Part shown: piece by piece, positions 1 to 11,642 of the stretch | Numbering within the stretch: the first letter of the stretch is position 1 | Layout of the letters: each line of letters opens with the position of its first letter | Assembly: GCA_018350325.1 (NCBI GenBank) | Contig: JAEVLN010000001.1 | Span: forward strand, 733,501 to 797,500 | Length of the DNA stretch: 64,000 nt | Reading direction: 5' to 3' | Origin: Globodera rostochiensis | Lineage: Eukaryota; Nematoda; Chromadorea; Rhabditida; Heteroderidae | Translations under genes and position numbers: made by a program | Notes under the pieces: generated by a model | Told to the model about the DNA's origin: nothing | Seen by the model: the letters and a program-made list of their open reading frames with translations, nothing else | Databases searched by the model: none

Positions 1-10
1 AACTTTGAAC

Positions 11-126
11 TAGAGCCCGGACTTGGGACCGATCGAGATCACTAAAAGATCCCAAGAAAAAATCCCGAATCGCAAAAAATTTTGGTAAAATTTCGTCGAT
101 CGAGAATCTCGATCGTCCAAACTCTA
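11..126. mobile_element. hAT-type MITE in RGS gene intron
   Basis: The element starts TAGAGCCCGG and ends in CTCTA, the inverted complement of its start. It is flanked by ctttgaac (3-10) and cattgaac (127-134), an 8-bp target duplication with one mismatch. Start TAGNG plus 8-bp duplication is the hallmark of hAT elements. At 116 bp it has no coding capacity. The interior contains the GATCGAGA/TCTCGATC palindrome that recurs across the window. Confidence 0.7.
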
Positions 127-148
127 CATTGAACCATTTTGGGTTCAG

Positions 149-2997
149 GAAATTTACAAACTGCTCGAGAATGACCAATTCCCGCGCTTCCGGCGTTCCC
201 AACTCTACATTGGCTTTCTGGAGCAGCTGTTGCCCCGTGCGTACGCCGAACGTTGGACAACTTCGTTTGACGCTCTGTTGGGCAACCAGGTCAGAGAATT
301 GCTCGAGAGTCTCGAGACCAAGGTGATCCCCTTGTATGACGTAAAACAAATGGAACGGGATTTTTTGCGTCCTTAAGCATTTGTTGGAGCAGTACATGCA
401 TGCATTCATTCGTTCAAATACCCCTCTAATAATCATTTGTTGGAGCAGTACATGCATGCATTCATTCGTTCAAATACCCCTTTAATAATCATTTGTTGGA
501 GCAGTACATGCATGCATTCATTCGTTCAAATACCCCTTTAATAATCATTTGTTGGAGCAGTACATGCATGCATTCATTCGTTCAAATACCCCTTTAATAA
601 TCATTTGTTGGAGCAGTACATGCATGCATTCATTCGTTCAAATACCCCTTTAATAATCATTTGTTGGAGCAGTACATGCATGCATTCATTCGTTCAAATA
701 CCCCTTTAATAATCATTTGTTGGAGCAGTACATGAATGCATTCATTCGTTCAAATACCCCTTTAATAATCATTTGTTGGAGCAGTACATGCATGCATTCA
801 TTCGTTCAAATACCCCTTTAATAATCATTTGTTGGAGCAGTACATGAATGCATTCATTCGTTCAAATACCCCTTTAATAATCATTTGTTGGAGCAGTACA
901 TGCATGCATTCATTCGTTCAAATACCCCTTTAATAATCATTTGTTGGAGCAGTACATGCATGCATTCATTCGTTCAAATACCCCTTTAATAATCATTTGT
1001 TGGAGCAGTACATGCATGCATTTATTCGTTCAAATACCCCTTTAATAATCATTTGTTGGAGCAGTACATGCATGCATTCATTCGTTCAAATACCCCTTTA
1101 ATAATCATTTGTTGGAGCAGTACATGCATGCATTCATTCGTTCAAATACCCCTTTAATAATCATTTGTTGGAGCAGTACATGCATGCATTTATTCGTTCA
1201 AATACCCCTTTAATAATCATTTGTTGGAGCAGTACATGCATGCATTCATACGTTCAAATACCCCTTTAATAATCATTTGTTGGAGCAGTACATGCATGCA
1301 TTCATTCGTTCAAATACCCCTTTAATAATCATTTGTTGGAGCAGTACATGCATGCATTCATTCGTTCAAATACCCCTTTAATAATCATTTGTTGGAGCAG
1401 TACATGCATGCATTCATTCGTTCAAATACCCCTTTAATAATCATTTGTTGGAGCAGTACATGCATGCATTCATTCGTTCAAATACCCCTTTAATAATCAT
1501 TTGTTGGAGCAGTACATGCATGCATTCATTCGTTCAAATACCCCTTTAATAATCATTTGTTGGAGCAGTACATGCATGCATTCATTCGTTCAAATACCCC
1601 TTTAATAATCATTTGTTGGAGCAGTACATGCATGCATTCATTCGTTCAAATACAGGTCGGACGCCATCACTTTCGCCAATTCCTGTTCAACGTACGCGCG
1701 GAGGAGAATCTGCGCTTTTGGGTGAGTCGACGACGTGTTCTGTTCGGAAACAGAGCCCGGAAGTTTTGTACACAAAATTGGAGGCTAAAACAAAATGCCA
1801 ACCAGGGCAGCCAGTTGGCATTTTGTCCTGGCACGCTCAAAAATTGCATTTTTGTTTTGAATCGTTTAAGGAATCCGTCATCGAATATCGCCAGCTGAGG
1901 AACAAAAGCACTGCAATGCAGGTGTGAAATGATTGATGGTGGTTACGAATGGGCTTTGCTCCCCGAACCCCCGACTTTTTTTGGTCGGGGTTTTTGTCCC
2001 CGACCGTTCCCCCCCCCCCCCCCCCCCCGAGGGGTCGGGGAGCAACCCTAGTCGGGGTTTTCGTCCCCGACCGTTTCCCCCCCCCCCGAGGGGTCGGGGA
2101 GCAACCCTAGTCGGGGTTTTCGTCCCCGACCGTTTCCCCCCCCCCCCCCCCCCCCGAGGGGTCGGGGAGCAACCCTAGTCGGGGTTTTCGTCCCCGACCG
2201 TTTCCCCCCCCCCCCCCGAGGGGTCGGGGAGCAACCCTAGTCGGGGCTTTCGTCCCCGACCGTTTCCGCCCCCCGCCCCCCGAGGGGTCGGGGAGCAACC
2301 CTAGTCCCTAGTTACGAATGTTTCTGACAAGATTCTTCAGAACATGGGCCGAACCATTCAACAACAGTTTTTGCGTGAGGGCGCCCACAACGAGGTAGCG
2401 TAACGTAAGCACCACGGAATTTTGCGGGCCCAAGAATCCCGACGTTTGACCGGGACCAGAAAAATTTTAACGTACAAAAGTTCCGATTTTTGTTTGTTTT
2501 TGTAATTCTGATCCAATCCCGGTCTCTGGGGACCAAAAATTCCCGCCGGCCCAATGCCCATCAATCACCAAATTCGATCGCAATTGCTGCTGCAGGTGTT
2601 TTTGCCGTTTGGCCTTCGGCAACGCGTAGAGAAGAAGATTCGGGAAAAGGATGCGGACGAGACACTGTTTGACGAGTCGGTGAAGCACGTGGAGCTTATT
2701 CTGAAGTGAGCGATCCCCTCGGGGGGAGGGACGGAAGGGAGGGGATTTTCCTCGGGTTCGTTAAATTTAAAATTGATCGAAGCGCCCGGCCCCGCGAGGG
2801 GATCCCCCCGGGGGGGCGGGGGATTTTCTGCGTATTCATTGAGTTCAAAATCGATCGAAGCGCCCGGCCTCGACGGAATTTTTTGGCCAGCAAATACCCC
2901 CCATCACACTCTTTCATTGTAAACACACAGGAACGACCCGTACGTCCGCTTCCTGCAGTCCAAGGAGTACAATGATCTGCTAGCCAAACTGCACTGA
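149..2997 (+). CDS. rgs-3: Double RGS-domain G-protein regulator, 3' part (rgs-3-like)
   Basis: RGS proteins speed GTP hydrolysis by G-alpha subunits and so shut down receptor signalling at the membrane. Exons read in one frame: 149-289, 1656-1721, 1871-1921, 2341-2394, 2596-2705, 2931-2997; the 5' end lies before the window. Exon 149-289 holds the end of one RGS domain (LLENDQFPRFRRSQLY) and runs into a second complete domain: FRQFLFNVRAEENLRFW, then the helical core, then LILKNDPYVRFLQSKEY, stopping at TGA. The EEN motif and the D..VRF contact segment are present, so the second domain looks catalytically competent. C. elegans RGS-3 is known for two RGS domains; that assignment is inferred from architecture, while RGS membership is clear. 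The first intron carries a 56-bp minisatellite and the third a GC-rich hAT-like element. Confidence 0.88.
378..1650. repeat. 56-bp minisatellite, about 23 copies, intronic
   Basis: The unit begins catttgttggagcagtacat and recurs exactly every 56 bp (378, 434, 490 and so on) with only scattered substitutions such as gcatgc to gaatgc. It fills nearly the whole 1,366-bp intron between exons 149-289 and 1656-1721. The last, broken unit ends in atacag, which is the splice acceptor of the next exon. Because 56 is not a multiple of three, open frames inside it are not coding. Confidence 0.95.
1950..2310. mobile_element. hAT-like element expanded by a C/G-rich minisatellite
   Basis: An 8-bp direct repeat gttacgaa flanks the block (1942-1949 and 2311-2318). 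The ends are loosely inverted: left TTTGCTCCCCGA, right reverse complement TAGGGAC then TAGGGTTGCTCCCCGA. The inside is about five copies of a 60-70-bp unit with ggtcggggagcaaccctagt, ttcgtccccgaccg and a C run of variable length. It lies in an RGS-gene intron between exons 1871-1921 and 2341-2394. Confidence 0.6.
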
Positions 2998-3562
2998 TCA
3001 CCACCAACAGCAGCAGCAGCAGCCAGTCCCACTCAGCACAACCAACAACAATCAGTCCATTCGTCCACATTTAACATAAGACACAAGCAAATACAATACC
3101 TAACTCTGATCAGCACCAATTTAAGACGACGACCAAAAACATTAACGGTGAATGTGCGCAAAAATACAATGTTTAAAATCCGGTTTTTTTTTAAATCGTC
3201 GTCAATTATGAAGTTCAAACAGTGCAAAAATGTTCTCAAAATGAAAAAAGGCCGGCCATCGTCGATCTCATCACAAGCGAAAAAAAAAAGAGAATTTGTG
3301 CATTTTTTTAGAAAAGCCATTTAAAAAGAGCAAAGCGGACATATCGCCAACAAAATACAATGTGTGTAATATCAGAGAATCAGAAAAAACGAAGAGAGAG
3401 AGAGAGAGGAGGGGAGGAGAGAGAAATATCACAGGAGATATTATACACAAAGTCAATCCCCGTCCGTCATGTGATCAGCAACGGCACAGAAACATTTTTG
3501 TTTAACTGGGCACCCGAACGCTAGCATTTGAGTCTTCCACTCTAAAATGCAACAATATAATA
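2998..3562. other. Convergent 3' region of RGS gene and tbc-2
   Basis: This holds the presumed 3' UTR of the RGS gene: a CAG-rich stretch near 3005, an A/T-rich stretch and a GA-rich run near 3395-3425. It faces the presumed tbc-2 end at 3563. No protein-coding signal was seen. Confidence 0.5.
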
Positions 3563-6500
3563 TTAATTAAAATGAAAATTGTTAAAATATAAAAATCGGG
3601 GGGTGGGGGGAGGACACAAATGGTGTTCATGCCGTTCAGCGGATTGTTCCTTTCCTATGCTCCTCACCTTGTACAGGGCATAGTAACTTTGACGTCGATT
3701 CTCAATTGAACGTGCCGGGAACGGGTTAAGACAGTTGAAGGCAATCTGCGCAACAACAAAAAAAAATATGTTAAAAGTTACTACAATTGGTTAATTTACA
3801 ACAACAAAAAAAAAAGTTGTTATTATTCAAAATTTGTATTCAAATAAAACTGAAAAAAGAAAGGCTTCTTCTTCACAACACAAACAGACAGACAGACATG
3901 GGAAAGCGTTTTGAAGTCGGTGATCAGGGTGGACAAACTGCTCAAACAGTGCTGAACGCCGGACAACGAAGCGCACTCCAGCAGACGTTGCTCGGCCATC
4001 TTCAACAGGGCAAGCGCAAAACGGAACAGCACCTCCGGGGGGAAATAGTTTCAATTAAATCAATCAAATCTCTTCAACAATTGTTATTAATTTTAAATTT
4101 AGGTAATCATTTTTATTTACTTTGTTGCCTTCCAGTAGAAAAACGTCAAAAATTTTGATGTAAATCTGAAGAGAAAAAAAACAAGAAATTAATGTTCGGT
4201 GGGCAGCTTTGTTAATTTCGAATATATACATTATGCGAAAGCACGTCGACGAACACGGTGAGGAACCAGGAAAGCGTGAACAGAGACAAGTCCACCTCCA
4301 ACTTCTGCAAATGCGTGTGCAGTGTGGGCATTTTGTCCTGCACAAGGTCAAGCAGTACACGTTGGTCAACCACCGAACCGAGCAGACTGGGCGTGTAGTA
4401 GTTTGGCGGTTGCAGATGGTCAACACAGGCAACAAGGAACCAAAAAGCCTATACAAATTGGGGGGTTTTAAAAAGGAAACATTTAAAATTGGGGGGGGGG
4501 GACCTGAGGTTCGTCAAGATAAAGCAGTCCAATGGCGCCAAGTCGGTTCAACCCCTGGCAGTACTCCACGCTTCGGTTGTGAAAGCGGAAGGCGTACAAA
4601 ATGTGCTTCAGCGATGCCACCTTCGGGCTCTGTTCCGACTCGAACAGTTTGTTGTTGGGCAACGTACGCACCAAGTCCAAATCGATCTGCGAATGGACGG
4701 ACGGTGTAAATTAAGAGAAACATTTTTTTTAAAGGAAGAAAAAACCATTTTTGGAGCGCTAATAATTAGAGACCGGACCCAAAACCCAAAACCAACAAAA
4801 TTTTTTGGTTTTGGGTCAACTTGGAGGAGCACAACCCAAAAAAACCAAAAAATCCTAACAAAAATTTTTTGGCTTTGGTTTTGGGTCAACTTGGAGGAGC
4901 ACAACCCCAAAAAAACCAAAAAATCCCAACAAAAAATTTTTGGTTTTGGGTCAACTTGCAGCAGCACAACCCAAAAAAAACCAAAAAATCCCAACAAAAA
5001 ATTTTTGGTTTTGGGTCAACTTGGAGGAGCACAACCCAAAAAAAAAACCAAAAAAAATTTTGTTGGCTTTGGTTTTGGGTCCAAGTTTCCGGTTTCTCTC
5101 TACTAATAATGATTAGGACAACAACATCAAAATTGTCTGATCTGAAAAAAATGGTTTTGGCCCGTTTTTCATGACGACCGGACCGGACCGGCCTGTTTCA
5201 GTGCAGCGTCTTCATCCACTGTTCCAGCGGCACTGTGCTCTTGAATTCGACACGCTTTGCGCAACAAACATTCATAATAGCCTTTGCCGGTCTCCGATTG
5301 GGTGGAGCCGACCAGAAAATTGACGAGACTTTAAAAAACAAACAAAAAAAGTAGATTTTAAGTTAAAAATGTTGAACAATTTAACCAATTTGAATTAGGG
5401 TAAAGCTTTGTGATTTGGAAAACCTGGTCCAAACCCGAGTGCGATATGCGTTTGGGATGCCGCAGCGAATCAGCGCCTTCAGCTGCGGGTTCGGGCTCAT
5501 CGGTTGCAGCACGTGGTTGACCAGGAAGGCGTCCCAACGCTGCAACCATTCAACAAGTTCCTAAAAACTCGTTTTGCAACAAGTCCAAGTCCATGACCGA
5601 GACAGAACCAGAACCCTCATATCAAAAAACTGTAATTGTATCGTAAAACGCACACCTGGTTGTTGCCCAGCTCAATGGATGCCATTATGTCATCGGATCG
5701 CTTCTGCAAATCAGCGGCCAACCGCAGAAGCCAATCGTCCTGCTTGAGCACATCGCCGTCCCAATTGAATGGTGGTGGTGCTGGCGGCGGGCATGGCACC
5801 GCAAGAGCAACAGACGACACATTCGAGGTGGACGGACTGAAGTTCAGTGCGTTATGAACAACAACAAAAAAAAAGCTGACGTAAATTGTACAATTCCAAC
5901 CCGGACTAGTCCAAAATATTACCCGTTGGTGGTGTTGCTTGGCAACCGTTTCGCGGATTCCGACGCCATTTGATCAGTTTGAATGCCAGCAGCGGTTGTT
6001 GAATGGTCCTGTCAAGAAAAAATAAGACCCCTTTTTAGACATTCAAAAATTTGCAAATTGTTTGTTTTAACCAACTTTTTGCTCCTGCACATTGTCTGGC
6101 GACTGTCTTCTGTCCACTGCTGCTGCTTCACCAACTCCGTTGGCATTAGCCGCCGCCGTCGTGAAGAATTCGGCCAACGCTTTGCGCGTCCGTGGTGAGC
6201 TCAAATAGAAGCCCAACGAGTCCGTCTCGGGGTCCTTGTGGTGTGGAACCCCGTTGCTGTCGTCAAACACAGCGATGGCCTTGCGTGGACACGACACCAG
6301 GGTGGCCAACGCGGACGAAGAGGTTGCCTAATTTTTTGGGGTTTTTTTCTGGTGTCCGTACGTTTTGCCAACGAACGTTTTGCCAACCCAGCAAAAATGG
6401 TACGTTTTGCCAACTCTTCAAAAAAACTTAAATTTCGATCAATTTCGAACCCCGGACCCAAATTCGAAGATTTTTCGATTTCAAAATTGTTTCGGCATCT

Positions 6501-9500
6501 TTTGACCTAAAAACATTCAAAAAAAACATGCTCAAAACAATCCAAAAAACGCAAAGTTGGCAAAACATAGTGTTACCTTTTTTTCTTAATTTAAATTTTA
6601 GTAATTTGACATTTCCAAACTCTCCGAACCCCCCAAAAAATCAATCGTCCCTCTCCCAACACACACATGTGTACTAACCGTCTCCACCGCTAGTGAATGG
6701 GAATTGTGCATTCGCATCGGAGAGTGGGGCCTGGTCACCTCATCGATCAGCTCTTGGATCAACGACGGCTCCACCGGTGGGCGCTTTTGTCGGTCCATTG
6801 ACGGTCGGAAATGGTTGAGCAGCTGCGCAACAAAAACAATTTAAAAAAAAAAACAAAAAAAATCCGTTACTTTTTGGTCATGTGCAACTTCTAGGGGTAT
6901 TGGGGACGCAGCTTCCGAATCTGAGCTCCTTTTCGACCGATTTCGAACCCCGGACCAGTTACAATAACAAAAGCGATTTTTGAATTTGAAAACCTGTTCA
7001 AATTCGGGTTTTGGGGTTCGGAATTGGTCAAAATTAATGTCAGGGAATCAAATTCTACGCCCTGGAATACCCCCAGAGACACCTTTTTAACGTTTTTGTT
7101 GTTGACCTTTTTTTTAAATTTAGAGCTGGTTGCACACATAACCGAAAAGTACCTAAAAGGTGTCCGTACGTTTTGCCAACTGTACATTTTGCCAACTCAG
7201 CTAAAATATTACGTTTTGACAACCCAGCAAAAAACATGCTCAAAACAATCTAAAAACGCAAAGTTGGCAAAACGTACTGTTAGCAAAACATAAATATTTT
7301 TGCTGAGTTGGCAAAACGTACTGTTACCGTACCAAAAAGGTAATCAATCCAATGCTTATACACCCCCAATCAAAACAAAGTCCGTACCATGATATAGCGA
7401 CTCTTCAACTGATAGTACACAGCTTCAATGTTGAAATTTTGTCGGATGAGCTTTCGCTCTCGGTCCTCCAGCGATTGGACAATTTTTTGTAACTCTTAAA
7501 AAAGGAATAAGCAAAATAATATTTAACGAAGATGAACGCACCCAACACTTCGTTGTTCAAAAACTTGTTCTGATTCCGATACCCGTCCACCAGGTCCTTC
7601 ATCTCGCTCAGATCGTTCACCGACGTCTCATTGAACACGCTTTTTGCCGCCACGTCCGTTGGTGTGCCAAAGTCGACGAGCAGTGCCTCCGTCGCTTCGG
7701 CTAAAGAATATATTCGCGTCTTGATCAGTGCCTTGACTGACCACTAGAGACCGGATGGACTCCAGGTCCAGAATCCAGGTATTTTCGTTGGAGCACTCTG
7801 GACCCGGAGTCCAAAAAAACATGGACTAGAGTAGTTCAGGTAAAACCAGGACCAGGTCATTTCCAAAAACCAGATCCAGTATTTTTCAAAATTCCGGTCT
7901 CTACTCACCACCACCACCACCTGTTGATGACGAGCTTTCGCCCAATACAGTCGACGACGATTGTGGCCTGTTGAATGGCGGTGCCAACAATGTTTTGCGG
8001 GGTTGTGCCGGCGGTGTGCCGTTTAATAACCCATGCGGCACAACAGAAATGGCGACATCGCCGCCGGCGCTGGATGATGACGGCACATTTGTTGATGTTT
8101 GGACGTTGGTGTGGCTGTTGGAGACGATACTGAACCCATGGGGGGAATGCGTTTTGTATAATGTGAGCAATTAGCATTACTAGTACAAAGGTTGGAGTCT
8201 CAAAAATGGTTATTTGATCAATTTGGCATTTTATTAAATGCTATTCTCCTGTATGGAGTACCACCAATTCGCTGCTGGACCAGCTTCAACAACTTTTTAA
8301 AAAAATCCTCGAAACCGCTAATAACCGCTGTTGTTCCAAAACATTTTCAAACCCAGACAGCCTGCTGATTCTCTGTCTGATTGAATGCAAAAAGCGCATT
8401 CCGATCCGTTAACTGTTCGATTTTTAGATATTTTTTGAATTAAAAAATTGTTAAAATAAAAAATGTTCAATTTTTTTAAGGACACTAACTACAATACATT
8501 AATTACTTCATGATCAGCTCATCTTTGGTGCGCACTGACTCCTGGTAGGCTTCCACCGTGATGTTCAACGAGCTGTTCTCCGCCTCAAGACGCCTAAAAT
8601 ACGAAGACGTTCAAGCTCAACAAAACTACATTAAGCAAAATGGGAACAAAAAATGAACAATAATTTTCAAAAATGTTTAAACAAAATTGGTCCACCCTCA
8701 AACAGAAACAGACAGACAGACCTGTTCTCCTCCTTTAACGTCTCGATGTCTCTGCGCAGCTCGGAAATGGCAAATTGCGCAGTGGCCAATGCACTTTCGC
8801 GCTCCAAAATGAAGTCAACCTTTGCCACGTCCGTCGACGAGTCCATGCAATAACGCTTTCTTAATGAGACAAACATCCCCTGGAACTTTTATTGTCAAAA
8901 ATTTACATTTAAAATTTTCAAATCAACCTCCAAAAAAACACAACATACAATGCGTCCCGTTGATTGTGTGCAGCGACAACGCCCCGCTTCAAACATTTGA
9001 CCAACTCCTGGTGGACCACCAAATCGTCGGTGAGTTCGTAGCAACGGTTGCGCAACTGCTCCATCAAGTGGACCAACTGAACAACAAACAAATGTAAATG
9101 TGTGATTGTTGTTGTTGAAGGGTGTCAGACCCTTGGCCACTAATTTGTAAAACTCGGACCTGAGCCATGAGTATCGGGAAATCAAAATCAAAATTGAGTT
9201 TTGATGCAAGTCAAATCCAAAAACAGAAAACTTTTGTCTATTTTATTTTAATTATTAAAAACAAACCAACTTCTTGGCATCGATCGCAACTTTCCCTGGG
9301 CTGTGGATGTATTGGAATCGGATGGCTGTTGAAGGGGGGAATAAAAATGGTTTTCAAAAATTCAAAATCCCGTCAACATGGCGCGCAACCTGAACGATGT
9401 TCTGGCCTTGTGCAACAGCTTTTTGGTGGCCAACTCCAATTGCTGTGTTTCCTCCACGCCGCGGCTGAGCAGCGCGTCAATTTTCAACTCGACCGCATCA

Positions 9501-10891
9501 CAAACGGTGTGAATGGGCGGCGGAATTTCCAAACTGCCCGGATGGAGTTCCCCGTCTTCGCGCAGGTAAAACACCGACCGGGGCGAGTCGTCAGACTTAA
9601 GGAACATATTAAATTTTTAAAAAAATCCAATAATAAGGAACATTTTGTTGTTTTTTGAGCATGTTTTCAAGACGAATTTTGTTGTATTTATTCCAAAAAA
9701 AATTTAAAAAAAAAATCAATAATAAGGAAGATTTTGTTTTTTGAGCATGTTTTTTCAAGACGAATTTCAATATTTAAATGTCCAAAATTCTCATTTAATT
9801 TCTTAGCGTCTAAAAACTTTTATTATATAGCCATCAACGGACTTTTCCCCCAAAATCTGTGCGCGAAGTTGTCTCATTAAAAATTTTAAAAAAATGAATC
9901 CAATTATTGCTGTTGAAAAATGTGCCAAAAGCGCACCTCATCGTCCGTTGTTGCCGACGTTGAAGCCACCGTGCGCCGGCCGTCCTCCCCCCTGAGTTTG
10001 TTCTCGAATTGGTCATCGACCGGCGCCACGCCGCCGCACTGTTGCACTGCTCCGTCCCCCTCCTCCTGCTCCCGACGGTAGTAAAGGCGTCGACTTTGCT
10101 GCAACGAGCTCAACCAGTCCAGCCGAGCGCTGTTGTTCGGCGCTTCCAACAAATAGCATTTGTTGTCAACACTGAAAACAATGAGTTGGGTGTTCGTTCA
10201 TGCGCATTTTGATAACTTTAAAAAACGGCGGACTGCTTGTTCTTCATAAATCCTAAAATTACTAAAGTCCAAATACGGAAACTAAAATAAAATATACAAC
10301 TTAAAAGATCGGGAACTCCCTCCCCCTCCCTCCCCCCAAAAAAAAAAATTGGAAAAGAAAAAACACACCCGGAATCCAAGTATGGAAATTTAAAAGCCCA
10401 AAAATTTCGGAATTTATTTTTCCACAAAACCCGGTCCCTAATCCAATTTAAAATTCCAACCAACGCTTGGATTTTTTTAAATGCCAAGATTCCATAATTA
10501 ATTAAATAATTAGTGAACTTACTGAATTTCAAAAATTCCGTGTTCTCTGGGATTGTAAATGAACGCAGCGCCGGAGAGAAGAATACGACCCGCACAATTG
10601 AAATCAATGGGAAATTTGTACCTAAAAAAAATGAAAAAAAAATTTTTTTACAAAAAAAAAATTAATACCAATACAAAACGGGCGAATCGCGTGGCAGCAC
10701 AAACCAGTATTTTTTGCGCATTTGTCCGACGAATGGACGCTGCTCCAACTAAACAGTTTTGGTGAAATTTGAGTTTTATAATTTTTTTTTTTTTCATTTT
10801 TTAAAAACAAAACCTTGTAAAGGTATCCGTCGATTCTCGAACTTTCAAATGATGGCGGCACATTTTCTGTTCCATCATTTGTCATTTTCAA
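3563..10891 (-). CDS. tbc-2: TBC1D2/TBC-2-type Rab GTPase-activating protein
   Basis: TBC proteins inactivate Rab GTPases; TBC-2/TBC1D2 acts on endosomal Rabs. Reading from ATG at 10891 (alternative 10885), exons 10891-10814, 10748-10669, 10621-10523 and 10171-9937 give an N-terminal PH domain (IDGYLYK, KKYWFVLPRD, FNCAGRILLSGAAF, ending DWLSSLQQSRRLYY). Exon 9595-9390 and further exons near 9080-8960, 8860-8720 and 8600-8512 are charged coiled-coil. Others lie near 8150-7914, 7702-7540, 7497-7388 (ending YYQLKSRY), 6825-6685, 6310-6067 and 5855-5655. The TBC domain starts near 5530 (LKALIRCGIPNAYRTRVW), has IDLDLVRTLPNN (4690-4660, arginine finger IxxDxxR), VEYCQGLN (glutamine finger YxQ), VDQRVLLDLVQDKMP (4370-4330), and ends near 3690 with FNCLNPFPARSIENRR. 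Both catalytic fingers are intact. The last exon may instead splice near 3692, so the exact stop is uncertain. Introns carry several TIR elements. Confidence 0.9.
4767..5102. mobile_element. hAT-type MITE with internal tandem repeat, in tbc-2 intron
   Basis: It starts TAGAGACCGG and ends with the imperfect inverse TTCTCTCTA. A perfect 8-bp duplication ctaataat flanks it (4759-4766 and 5103-5110). The interior is four or five copies of a roughly 75-80-bp unit containing ggttttgggtcaacttg and gcacaacccaaaaaaacc. Confidence 0.8.
6349..6577. mobile_element. Palindromic TIR element in tbc-2 intron
   Basis: It starts ggtgtccgtacgttttgcc and ends aagttggcaaaacatagtgt, so the arms are inverted copies based on ACGTTTTGCCAAC, repeated three times on the left. 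It closely resembles the element at 7157-7340 in another intron of the same gene. No target duplication was identified and the family is not recognised. Confidence 0.5.
7157..7340. mobile_element. Second palindromic ACGTTTTGCCAAC element in tbc-2 intron
   Basis: It opens ggtgtccgtacgttttgcc and closes with gttggcaaaacgtactg followed by ttaccgtacc. Both arms repeat ACGTTTTGCCAAC or its inverse, and the centre shares aaaacatgctcaaaacaatc with the copy at 6349-6577. It could fold into a long hairpin in the transcript. Confidence 0.55.
7745..7903. mobile_element. hAT-type MITE abutting a tbc-2 splice donor
   Basis: It starts TAGAGACCGGA and ends TCCGGTCTCTA, a clean TIR. Flanks are ctgaccac (7737-7744) and ctcaccac (7904-7911), an 8-bp duplication with one mismatch. 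On the minus strand the right flank reads GTGGTGAG and the first base of the element supplies T, giving the donor GTGAGT of the exon that ends near 7910. Confidence 0.78.
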
Positions 10892-11202
10892 TTATTGTGT
10901 AAGAAAAGTCAAAAATTCTTAACGAATCTAAATCCAAAAATTAAAAGGCAATTAGTGATTATTAGGTAATGAGAAATGTATGTGACATCAAAAAATCGCA
11001 AAATATGTTTTTGATATGTGCTAAAAAGTCGCTAAAATGCTTTTTTTTCGGGGGAAAATGCCATTGTTTGGCTTCTCTCACGATAACCAATTCGCAAAAA
11101 AAGTATGTGCTTATGAGATCGGAGACGGTCTTCTGAATTTTGGGGGGAATTTCGAAAAGGGTAGAAATGAATGGGTTACCAAGCTTGTTGCTTCTTCTGT
11201 AG

Positions 11203-11339
11203 TAGAGACCGGAATTTTAAAAAATCCGAGACCGAGATTTGTCGCGAAATTCCGAGAGTCCCGGTCTCGGAGTTTTCGACAAATTTCCGAGATTCGAAAC
11301 CTGGACTCTCGGTCGGAATCTCAATCTCGCCGATCTCTA
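11203..11339. mobile_element. hAT-type MITE
   Basis: It starts TAGAGACCGG and ends CCGATCTCTA, with inner inverted motifs based on ccgagac/gtctcgg. Flanks ttctgtag (11195-11202) and gtatgtag (11340-11347) match at six of eight positions, a decayed 8-bp duplication. The family is the same as 7745-7903. Confidence 0.6.
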
Positions 11340-11614
11340 GTATGTAGAATTTGTTTTGATTTGAATCAAAATAGCCGGTCTCCCAAGTGGACTATCAGCC
11401 TCTGGTGTGGCGTTATGTAGGTTAAAGGAACATTTGAAAATGAAAATGATTCATTTTCATTTTGATGATTTTCGCGATCAAATTTTTTTACCGGAATTTT
11501 GAGCACAAAGCTGGCACTAATTGCCTTTTGAATTCATATATATAATCCATATTAAAATGCCCTATAATGCATTCTGATCGCCAACGTCTGGCCCTAATGG
11601 ATTTGGCAAATTTG

Positions 11615-11627
11615 TTACTTTTTTTAG
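11615..11627 (+). promoter_or_regulatory. Candidate trans-splice acceptor of rpn-7
   Basis: A T-rich tract ending in AG at 11627 lies 15 nt before ATG 11643. That spacing fits spliced-leader addition in nematodes. An ordinary intron acceptor preceded by an unseen 5' exon is the alternative. Confidence 0.5.
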
Positions 11628-11642
11628 CTTATTGGTCTCGCA

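Larger units (their letters stand above)
10892..11642. other. Divergent intergenic region tbc-2 / rpn-7
   Basis: About 750 bp separate the tbc-2 start (-) from the rpn-7 start (+), so promoters for both probably lie here. It contains a MITE at 11203-11339 and A/T-rich sequence. No TATA box stands out and no further gene was seen. Confidence 0.5.

Noticed and set aside
378..1650. Regular 56-bp repeats considered as a CRISPR array
   Set aside because: Units are contiguous with no distinct spacers, and the setting is an intron of a eukaryotic gene.
4209..4709. Plus-strand open frame of 166 codons overlapping tbc-2
   Set aside because: It is the complement of two TBC-domain exons and the intron between them; the minus-strand product has clear family motifs.
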